NCBI GenBank assembly: GCA_012727545.1 | Contig: JAAYHA010000145.1 | Coordinates: 1 to 7,693 of the forward strand | Source: Synergistaceae bacterium | Lineage (GTDB): Bacteria > Synergistota > Synergistia > Synergistales > Synergistaceae | Length of the DNA stretch: 7,693 nucleotides | Direction of reading: 5' to 3' | In this document: positions 1-4,326 of the stretch, one piece after another | Layout: each line of letters starts with the position of its first letter | How positions within the stretch are numbered: the first letter of the stretch is position 1 | Notes under the pieces: model-generated | The model's input: the letters and a program-made list of their open reading frames with translations, nothing else | The model's database searches: none | Told to the model about the DNA's origin: nothing | Position numbers and translations under genes: made by a program

Positions 1-75
1 CGCGGATGGGACAATGACGGAGTCCCAAAACCGGAGACCGTAGAAAGGCTTGGACTCAACGAAAAGTTTTTTTAG
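1..75 (+). CDS. Aldehyde:ferredoxin oxidoreductase, C-terminal end (partial)
   Basis: The window opens inside a reading frame that ends with TAG at 73-75. The 24 visible residues begin RGWDNDGVPKPETVERLGL, which resembles the extreme C-terminus of the aldehyde:ferredoxin oxidoreductase (AOR) family, where an RGWD-x-x-G-(I/V)-P segment and an E-x-LGL element close the protein. AOR enzymes are cytoplasmic tungsten-bis-pterin, 4Fe-4S proteins that oxidise aldehydes to acids with ferredoxin as acceptor. No cofactor ligands are visible because they lie upstream of the window. The MoaD/ThiS-like gene just downstream is a usual partner of AOR genes and supports the call. The stop codon sits in a T7 run (67-73). 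With so few residues, the subfamily (AOR, FOR, GOR) cannot be decided. Confidence 0.62.
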   Translation, partial: RGWDNDGVPKPETVERLGLNEKFF

Positions 76-94
76 GTAAAAACATGCATATGAT

Positions 95-135
95 AGGGCT
101 GAAACTTTAATTTAAAATAGTTCCAGCCCTTTTTT
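95..135 (+). terminator. Rho-independent terminator after the AOR gene
   Basis: A 12-bp stem (AGGGCTGAAACT at 95-106 with AGTTCCAGCCCT at 119-130, one A/C mismatch) closes a 12-nt A/T-rich loop and runs directly into a T6 tract. It lies 19 nt after the AOR stop and 51 nt before the next start. The MoaD-like gene would therefore depend on readthrough or on a promoter I cannot see. Confidence 0.8.
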
Positions 136-167
136 AAAGCCCCAAATTACTGTTTGTCTTTGTTCAA

Positions 168-173
168 AAGGAG
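168..173 (+). promoter_or_regulatory. Shine-Dalgarno that decides the MoaD-like start
   Basis: AAGGAG at 168-173 overlaps the upstream in-frame GTG (173-175), so that GTG cannot use it. The TTG at 182 lies 8 nt beyond the end of the motif, an optimal spacing. This argues for a TTG start and a 75-residue protein. Confidence 0.65.
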
Positions 174-181
174 TGCTTTTT

Positions 182-409
182 TTGATCAGACTGAAGATAA
201 GACCCGAGTATGAAGACCTTTACAACATTGTTGGGGACTCCCTGCCTCTTCCGTTGAAGGGGGAGACAATAAGGGAATATGTTGCAAGGTCCGGAGCCGG
301 AAAAGAAGAAAATATCCTTCCGGTAGTCAATGACAGGGCAAAACCGTGGAACTACATCTTTTCTGACGGGGATGTCCTTGAGATCTATCCTATGGCAGCA
401 AGCGGCTGA
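182..409 (+). CDS. MoaD/ThiS-family ubiquitin-like sulfur-carrier protein, AOR-linked
   Basis: This is a 75-residue protein of the beta-grasp MoaD/ThiS fold. Its closing segment, VVNDRAKPWNYIFSDGDVLEIYP, has the family pattern of a short strand, 'DGDvl' and a hydrophobic-Pro end. MoaD proteins carry sulfur as a C-terminal thiocarboxylate to molybdopterin synthase. Copies beside AOR genes are thought to serve the tungsten-pterin cofactor. The TTG start at 182 is chosen because AAGGAG (168-173) is spaced 8 nt from it; a GTG at 173 overlaps that motif. The oddity is the C-terminus: it ends Ala-Ala-Ser-Gly instead of the Gly-Gly normally needed for adenylation and thiocarboxylation. The fold call is fairly secure, but activity as a sulfur carrier is uncertain. 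Confidence 0.72.
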   Translation: MIRLKIRPEYEDLYNIVGDSLPLPLKGETIREYVARSGAGKEENILPVVNDRAKPWNYIFSDGDVLEIYPMAASG

Positions 410-422
410 AGAGGGTCAAAAG

Positions 423-1043
423 TTATTCTGACGGCATTCCCTTATCAGGGATGTTTTCTGGATAGACCAATATAAGGTATTCATTTCCTTCCTGATCTGT
501 CAGCAGGGATTCTTCAGCTTCTATGACAGCAGGAACTTTTTTTTGTTCATCAGGAAATCTGAAGATGTGGACCTTGCCAAGAGCAATCAGGCTGCCGCTT
601 TTGATGGCGGCGGCAATAGACTGGGATCCCTCTCCGTCTTCATACTCAACCCTGCCGTCGTTGTATATTTTTGCCCTGACTTCTGCGGATCGTGGGCTTC
701 TTGAGTTCCATCCGGAACTTACGGATGAGATAACTTCGATGTGGCTTTCTTTATTATTGAAATTTACTTTGACTACCCAGTTTCCTTTTATTTTCATGTG
801 GTCGATGATCAGTTCAGTCTCGTCCCTGTTAAATCTTGCCCAGATCCCGGGCTCTCTGGCAGTCTTCTCTGAAAACAGGGACACGGCAGAAACAGCAAGC
901 AGCCTTGCCTGTTTCTGTTCGTGCGCCTCATATGCAGGTTTTGTATATATCCTGTAGCCTATGAAAAATAACGAGGCTATGAATACAAGAGCAAAGATGG
1001 AAGCTATTATTTTCTGGAGAGGGGGCAATTTGTTATCTTTCAT
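423..1043 (-). CDS. Hypothetical membrane-anchored protein, function unknown
   Basis: I do not recognise this 206-residue protein. It has a short basic N-terminus (MKDNK), one hydrophobic segment at about residues 12-30 followed by YRIY, then a soluble part of about 170 residues rich in beta-prone stretches (KGNWVVKVNF, SLIALGKVHIF, EYLILVYPEN). The likely topology is a single N-terminal anchor with the rest outside the cytoplasm, since no signal-peptidase site is evident. The start is the ATG at 1043. The frame stays open to 1649, but that part is antisense to the ClC gene and is not coding. No Shine-Dalgarno precedes the ATG, and a perfect TATAAT lies only 9 nt upstream, which would give an almost leaderless mRNA. 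It converges on the MoaD-like gene with 13 nt between stop codons and no obvious terminator. Confidence 0.75.
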   Translation of the reverse strand: MKDNKLPPLQKIIASIFALVFIASLFFIGYRIYTKPAYEAHEQKQARLLAVSAVSLFSEKTAREPGIWARFNRDETELIIDHMKIKGNWVVKVNFNNKESHIEVISSVSSGWNSRSPRSAEVRAKIYNDGRVEYEDGEGSQSIAAAIKSGSLIALGKVHIFRFPDEQKKVPAVIEAEESLLTDQEGNEYLILVYPENIPDKGMPSE

Positions 1044-1052
1044 AATGTGAAG

Positions 1053-1058
1053 ATTATA
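1053..1058 (-). promoter_or_regulatory. Consensus -10 box for the membrane-anchored hypothetical gene
   Basis: The minus strand reads TATAAT at 1058-1053, and transcription would start near 1046, about 3 nt before the ATG at 1043. No good -35 is visible at the expected distance. The box is exact, but its closeness to the start codon makes the promoter either leaderless or fortuitous. Confidence 0.35.
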
Positions 1059-1116
1059 CTCTAAATATGCTTTTGGATCGTCTCCGGAGCAATTTTGATT
1101 TGGTATCCCGGAGAGC

Positions 1117-1125
1117 TGATATAAA
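1117..1125 (+). promoter_or_regulatory. Extended -10 promoter for the ClC gene
   Basis: TGATATAAA fits a TGn extension followed by a -10-like TATAAA (1120-1125). The -35 is weak (TTGATT at 1095-1100, 19 nt upstream). Transcription would start near 1132, giving a leader of about 20 nt before the ATG at 1153. Confidence 0.4.
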
Positions 1126-1152
1126 GTGGTAGAATAAACGGCGGTGATGAAA

Positions 1153-2508
1153 ATGGACACAAAAATGGTCAGGGATGAACTCTGGCTCCTAAGCTCTCTT
1201 CTAAAATGGTCTTTCTTCTCTATCATGGCAGGTGTGGTCGTAGGTACAGTTGCAGCAGGATTTCTGATATCGCTTGACTGGGCTGTTGAATACGTTTCTT
1301 CTTTAAGCAATTGGAGATACCTGCTTATTTTCCCCGCGCTGCTCTTCAGTTTATATTTTGTGCGGATCCTTGCGCCTGAAGCAGCAGGCCACGGAACAGA
1401 GAAAGTTATCGACGCAGTCCATCGAAGGGCAGGCATTATTGACATAAAGGTCGTCCCTGTAAAGCTTATAGCGACAATAGTGACCATAGCTGCGGGCGGC
1501 TCGGCAGGAAAAGAAGGACCTTGTGCGCAAATAGGCGCAGGGCTGATGTACGGTCTTTCCAAGATATTCAGACTTGATGAATCTGACAGGAAGAAGCTTG
1601 TAATATGTGGTATCTCTGCAGGTTTTTCTGCAGTTTTCGGGACTCCCATAACAGGCGCGGTCTTTGGAGTGGAGGTACTGTTTGTGGGGCAGATGTTCTA
1701 TGATGTTCTGCTTCCCTCGTTCATAAGCGGAATAGTATCATGCTTTGTCGCAGCATACCTCGGTGCAGGCCATCTTCCGGAGTTTGCCATAAATGTCCCT
1801 TTGCTTGCTCCAAGTCTGATCGGTTGGTCGTTGTTTGCAGGCCTCTTTTTTGGTGCTGTTTCAGTCTTCCACATAGAATGTCTCCATGCGGTAGACAAGA
1901 AATTTAAATCTTTAAACATAGCTGAATGGCAGAAACCGCTTCTTGGGGGGGCAGTACTTCTTGCAATGAGCGCACTGTTCGGAAGCAGGTACCTTGGGCT
2001 TGGAATGGACACTGTAGATGAGGCAATAAGGGGAGGAAACATCCCGTTCGCTGCGTTTGCGCTGAAGTCTTTTGCAATGGCGGTGACGCTGTCATGCGGA
2101 GGAAGCGGAGGAGTGCTTACCCCTACACTCTTCGTCGGCGCCGCTGCAGGGTCACTTTTTGGAAATATATTTGGTCTTGATCCATCGGTAGGCAGTGCTC
2201 TGGGGCTTGCAGGAGTACTTGCAGGTTCTACCAACACGCCGATAGCATCAACTATCCTGGCTATGGAACTTTTTGGAGCTCCGATAGCTCCTTTCGCGGG
2301 CCTGGTGTGCGCTGTCTCTTATGTTGTCGCGGGTCACAGGAGCTTATATCCAAGCCAGGTCATGCTTAGGCCTAAGACAAGGACCTTCGTGAGGCGCAGA
2401 GTAGGTGGAAAGACCATGATAACAGGCCGTTTCGAAGGTTTATCGTACAGCAGGATAATTCGTTTCCACCTGGACAAGATTTTGAACAAAATAATTAAAA
2501 GAAAATAA
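1153..2508 (+). CDS. ClC-family chloride channel / anion transporter
   Basis: This is a 451-residue polytopic membrane protein of the ClC family, which conducts chloride or exchanges Cl- for H+. Numbering from the ATG at 1153, the visible signatures are GHGTEK at about 79-84 (the GSGIP selectivity loop position), GKEGPC at 119-124 with external-gate Glu121, GFSAVFGTPITG followed by FGVEV at 171-175, GGVLTP at 319-324, and LY at 398-399 matching the pore tyrosine of ClC-ec1. The internal 'proton' glutamate of ClC-ec1 (E203) aligns with Val175, as in channel-type members. It has no C-terminal CBS domains. GTG 1144, ATG 1147 and ATG 1153 are all in frame; 1153 is preferred because GGTGAT (1143-1148) matches the anti-Shine-Dalgarno. 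A small membrane protein gene follows after 26 nt, probably in the same transcript. The family is certain; ion choice and mechanism are not. Confidence 0.93.
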   Translation: MDTKMVRDELWLLSSLLKWSFFSIMAGVVVGTVAAGFLISLDWAVEYVSSLSNWRYLLIFPALLFSLYFVRILAPEAAGHGTEKVIDAVHRRAGIIDIKVVPVKLIATIVTIAAGGSAGKEGPCAQIGAGLMYGLSKIFRLDESDRKKLVICGISAGFSAVFGTPITGAVFGVEVLFVGQMFYDVLLPSFISGIVSCFVAAYLGAGHLPEFAINVPLLAPSLIGWSLFAGLFFGAVSVFHIECLHAVDKKFKSLNIAEWQKPLLGGAVLLAMSALFGSRYLGLGMDTVDEAIRGGNIPFAAFALKSFAMAVTLSCGGSGGVLTPTLFVGAAAGSLFGNIFGLDPSVGSALGLAGVLAGSTNTPIASTILAMELFGAPIAPFAGLVCAVSYVVAGHRSLYPSQVMLRPKTRTFVRRRVGGKTMITGRFEGLSYSRIIRFHLDKILNKIIKRK

Positions 2509-2534
2509 CCGGCATTTCTAAAGGTGGTCTAAGC

Positions 2535-2819
2535 ATGGACTTTGATAAGATACCGAAAAAAACCATCAACAACATACTGACTGTCGTTGCCGTAGTATTT
2601 TTGATGTTCTGGGCATGGAAATGGTTTGGTCCGGGATCTGCCGAAATAAGGCAGAGCGGTGAGTTGGAGCTTAAAAGGACAGGGCTTAGCTTCACAGATC
2701 TGATCTGGATAAGTGTTGCAGTAACATCAGGAGGTTATCTGCTTTGGAGGGGGCTTACGGCTCTTTTCTGGCATAAGTATTTCAAAGACACAACTCCCCC
2801 GGATGGACCGGAGGAGTAG
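2535..2819 (+). CDS. Small two-helix membrane protein, function unknown
   Basis: This 94-residue protein has two predicted membrane helices, about 11-31 (aromatic-rich end MFWAWKWF) and about 53-79 (DLIWISVAV to ALFW). They are joined by a polar segment with the charged run ELELKR. The tail is acidic and proline-rich (TTPPDGPEE). The ATG at 2535 has a good ribosome site (AAAGGTGGT, 2520-2528). It starts 26 nt after the ClC stop on the same strand, so the two are likely cotranscribed, and a role alongside the channel is possible but unsupported by any motif. Its last codons and stop lie inside a strong hairpin (2793-2817). I do not recognise the family. Confidence 0.75.
   Translation: MDFDKIPKKTINNILTVVAVVFLMFWAWKWFGPGSAEIRQSGELELKRTGLSFTDLIWISVAVTSGGYLLWRGLTALFWHKYFKDTTPPDGPEE
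2793..2817. terminator. Hairpin at the convergent gene ends (possible bidirectional terminator)
   Basis: ACTCCCCCGG (2793-2802) pairs with CCGGAGGAGT (2808-2817) across a 5-nt loop, giving ten pairs with one C/A mismatch. It overlaps the stop codon of the small membrane protein gene and lies just past the stop of the convergent DUF3343 gene. T-tracts are poor in both directions, so termination is plausible rather than certain. Confidence 0.45.
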
Positions 2820-2822
2820 TTC

Positions 2823-3038
2823 TTAAAGCCTGTGATAATCGGAGACTTCAATGGCTTTTTCTGCGGCGATAGATCTTACTTTTTCTTCATCCTCGCAGGG
2901 ATAACTGCAGGCAAGTCCGCAGCTGGAAGAGATCTCCCTTGGTACCGGAACGATCTTTACCTTCAAGCCGACACTCCTGCAGGATTTTTCAAAGAATAAA
3001 GCCATGTGAGTTGTGTCAAAGGTTGCTATGCAATCCAT
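2823..3038 (-). CDS. DUF3343 family protein (putative Se/S carrier-like)
   Basis: This 71-residue cytoplasmic protein matches the DUF3343 pattern. It opens with a strand and 'TFDTTHMALFFEKS' (the family's ATF-(D/x)-(S/T)-T-H-x-A-L-x-x-E helix), then KIVPVPREISSSCG, whose IP-x-PREIS-x-x-CG core is the family hallmark. These proteins resemble the C-terminal part of YedF and are proposed to handle selenium or sulfur through the conserved cysteine (Cys40 here). Two further cysteines follow at 44 and 48 in regular four-residue steps (C-x3-C-x3-C), with Cys3 and Cys20 earlier. The start ATG at 3038 has an AAGGGCGGT-like site upstream. The gene converges on the ClC/two-helix pair with 3 nt between stops. 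The family call is good; the function is unproven. Confidence 0.82.
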   Translation of the reverse strand: MDCIATFDTTHMALFFEKSCRSVGLKVKIVPVPREISSSCGLACSYPCEDEEKVRSIAAEKAIEVSDYHRL

Positions 3039-3081
3039 ACGGGTCTACCGCCCTTCGAAGTCGAATTATCTTTATTCCGCA

Positions 3082-3087
3082 ATTATA
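3082..3087 (-). promoter_or_regulatory. Consensus -10 box upstream of the DUF3343 gene
   Basis: The minus strand reads TATAAT at 3087-3082, which would start transcription near 3075 and leave a leader of about 37 nt. No clear -35 or TGn extension is present, so support rests on the exact hexamer and its position. Confidence 0.35.
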
Positions 3088-3104
3088 CGTGGACTTCAGA
3101 TATA

Positions 3105-3154
3105 TTGACAGGTAAAATTCACTAGTTGACTTATTACGTTCCATTTTGTTGAAC
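3105..3154 (+). promoter_or_regulatory. Candidate promoter region of the OmpH-like gene
   Basis: TTGACA (3105-3110) and TTGACT (3126-3131) are strong -35 hexamers, but no convincing -10 sits 16-18 nt after either. The best partner for the second is TTGAAC at 3149-3154 (17-nt spacing, 3 of 6 consensus). A promoter is needed here because the upstream gene is on the other strand. Confidence 0.28.
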
Positions 3155-3178
3155 CAACCAAGAGGGGGTAAAGGAATT

Positions 3179-3613
3179 ATGTTTCAAGCAAGAAAAATAA
3201 CATTTACTGTTTTGGCCGTGCTGTTCCTTTCTTTTTATATCGCAGGTGCGGCATATGCTCAGGATGTAATGGGATGTGTTGATCCACAGAGGATCATGTT
3301 CCAGCATCCGAAGTTCGAACAGATACAGAAACAGGTTCGCGATGTAACTAACAAAAAACAGGAAGAGGCCAAGGCCGCCATCGAAAAAGAGACCGATGAC
3401 AAAAAAAAGGGTCAGATCTTTCAGGACAAAAGAACAGAGGCTGCAAATGAAGAGAGAAAACTTATGGAGCCTCTATTCAAAGACATAAACCTAGCGATAC
3501 GAACAGTTGCAAATGCTAAGAAGATAACTGTTGTAGTTGATAAAGGCGCAGTTTTCTTCGGCGGGACAGATATCACAGACGACGTGATCGCCGAACTGAA
3601 AAAGAAACAATAA
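3179..3613 (+). CDS. OmpH/Skp-family periplasmic chaperone
   Basis: This 144-residue secreted protein belongs to the OmpH/Skp family, which chaperones unfolded outer-membrane proteins through the periplasm as a coiled-coil trimer. Residues 1-27 form a classic signal peptide: basic RK at 5-6, a hydrophobic core TVLAVLFLSFYIAG, and an A-Y-A site before Gln28. The mature part starts with a strand around CVDPQRIMFQHP, continues as a long charged helical region (about 45-105, E/K/Q-rich coiled coil), and ends with the family's VVVDKGAVFFGGTDITDDVI segment. It is shorter than most Skp proteins. The ATG at 3179 is chosen because GAGGGGG precedes it; an in-frame TTG at 3146 would add 11 residues ahead of the signal peptide. 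An A8 run at 3401-3408 lies in the helix. The gene stands alone, with its own terminator. Its presence implies an outer membrane. Confidence 0.88.
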   Translation: MFQARKITFTVLAVLFLSFYIAGAAYAQDVMGCVDPQRIMFQHPKFEQIQKQVRDVTNKKQEEAKAAIEKETDDKKKGQIFQDKRTEAANEERKLMEPLFKDINLAIRTVANAKKITVVVDKGAVFFGGTDITDDVIAELKKKQ

Positions 3614-3639
3614 GCTGAATCAAAATAATAAATCCTTAT

Positions 3640-3671
3640 GCCCCGTCGCCTTATTGCGTACGGGGCCTTTT
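3640..3671 (+). terminator. Rho-independent terminator of the OmpH-like gene
   Basis: GCCCCGT (3640-3646) pairs perfectly with ACGGGGC (3660-3666), with an inner CGC/GCG extension around a 6-nt loop and one bulged T. It is followed by CTTTTC. It begins 27 nt after the stop codon. Confidence 0.85.
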
Positions 3672-3724
3672 CATGCTTCAAAATGATGAATTTTTAGGAT
3701 CAGACAGGTCAAAAGGAATGGGTT

Positions 3725-3746
3725 TTGATATACTTGTCAATATCAA
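3725..3746. promoter_or_regulatory. Perfect dyad overlapping the adenosine-kinase promoter (operator candidate)
   Basis: TTGATAT (3725-3731) and ATATCAA (3740-3746) are exact inverted repeats separated by 8 nt. The 22-bp dyad covers the -10 (3729-3734) and the predicted transcription start near 3741, a position where a bound dimeric regulator would block initiation. There is no regulator gene beside it to name. Confidence 0.45.
3726..3734 (+). promoter_or_regulatory. Extended -10 promoter of the adenosine-specific kinase gene
   Basis: TGATATACT contains a TGn extension and a TATACT -10 (5 of 6 consensus). No strong -35 lies upstream, as is common for extended -10 promoters. Transcription near 3741 gives a leader of about 27 nt that includes the GAGGAGGT ribosome site (3752-3759). 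Confidence 0.55.
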
Positions 3747-3767
3747 GAGTTGAGGAGGTAAGAAATC

Positions 3768-4265
3768 ATGTCATGTAATATGAATATCGATATACAGCAG
3801 GTGGCTATACCGGATGAATGCAACATCATAATAGGGCAAAGCCATTTCATTAAGACAGTTGAAGACATCTTTGAGGCACTTGTAACATCTTCGCCCTCTG
3901 TCGAATTCGGGATAGCATTCTGTGAGGCTTCCGGTGACTGTCTCGTAAGGCACGACGGAAACAAAAAAGATCTTGAAGATGCGGCGATCGAAAACGCAAA
4001 GGCGATCAACGCGGGTCACGTATTCGTTGTGATCTTAAGAAACGCTTTTCCGATCAACGTTCTTGACAGGATCAAAAATGTGCAGGAAGTCTGCCGAGTC
4101 TTTGCCGCGACTGCAAATCCTCTTCAGGTGCTTGTAGCTGAAACAGAGCAGGGCAGGGGAGTCATAGGAGTAATAGACGGATCAAAAACAGTTGGCGTTG
4201 AAGATGAAAATGGTCAGAATTGGAGAAAAGGCCTTCTTCGCAACATAATAGGATACAAGAGATAA
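3768..4265 (+). CDS. Adenosine-specific kinase family protein (PF04008)
   Basis: This 165-residue cytoplasmic protein closely follows the PF04008 'adenosine-specific kinase' family, best known from archaea (Pyrobaculum PAE2307) and found in various anaerobic bacteria. Family blocks in order are NIIIGQSHFIKTVEDIFEAL (19-38), FGIAFCEASG (47-56), LRNAFPINVLDRIKNV (90-105), ATANPLQVLVAE (114-125) and QGRGVIGVIDG (128-138). The family is annotated as phosphorylating or binding adenosine nucleotides, but direct biochemical support is thin, so the role in purine salvage is inference from the name. Length is typical. The ATG at 3768 has an excellent GAGGAGGT site 8 nt upstream. The gene stands alone between the OmpH terminator and a convergent symporter. 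Its promoter is overlapped by a perfect dyad, suggesting regulation. Confidence 0.92.
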   Translation: MSCNMNIDIQQVAIPDECNIIIGQSHFIKTVEDIFEALVTSSPSVEFGIAFCEASGDCLVRHDGNKKDLEDAAIENAKAINAGHVFVVILRNAFPINVLDRIKNVQEVCRVFAATANPLQVLVAETEQGRGVIGVIDGSKTVGVEDENGQNWRKGLLRNIIGYKR

Positions 4266-4291
4266 GCTTATTTTGTCTGAATAAAATAAGC
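4266..4291. other. A/T-rich hairpin alternative to the downstream terminator
   Basis: GCTTATTTT (4266-4274) pairs perfectly with AAAATAAGC (4283-4291) over an 8-nt loop, immediately after the kinase stop codon. Its right arm shares bases 4288-4291 with the left arm of the next hairpin (4288-4322), so the two cannot form together. Confidence 0.5.
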
Positions 4292-4322
4292 AGGCCTTCC
4301 TGATCATTAAGGGTGCCTGCTT
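4288..4322. terminator. Bidirectional terminator between the kinase and symporter genes
   Basis: AAGCAGGC (4288-4295) pairs perfectly with GCCTGCTT (4315-4322), with an inner CTT/AAG extension. On the minus strand the stem begins 5 nt after the symporter stop and runs into ATTTTATT. On the plus strand it is followed by the T-rich GTTATTATAT. It fits termination of both convergent genes. Confidence 0.7.
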
Positions 4323-4326
4323 GTTA

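Noticed and set aside
523..957. 144-residue plus-strand frame opposite the membrane-anchored hypothetical gene
   Set aside because: The minus-strand frame has a coherent anchor plus soluble domain; this one has no ribosome site and the composition of a complementary shadow.
1044..1649. Minus-strand open frame extending the hypothetical protein to 408 residues
   Set aside because: The extension is antisense to conserved ClC sequence, has low-complexity shadow composition, and the ATG at 1043 is followed by a sensible basic N-terminus and membrane anchor.
1698..2237. 179-residue minus-strand frame inside the ClC gene
   Set aside because: It lies wholly antisense to conserved ClC motifs, is Pro/Ser-rich as expected of a shadow frame, and has no ribosome site or recognisable domain.
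3105..3154. Three TTGA-type boxes at 21-23 bp spacing as regulator sites
   Set aside because: Only TTGACA and TTGACT are close copies; the third (TTGAAC) differs, and ordinary -35 hexamers explain the first two.
3146..3178. Upstream TTG start for the OmpH-like gene
   Set aside because: It would put 11 residues ahead of a clean signal peptide and lacks a ribosome site, while the ATG at 3179 has GAGGGGG well placed.
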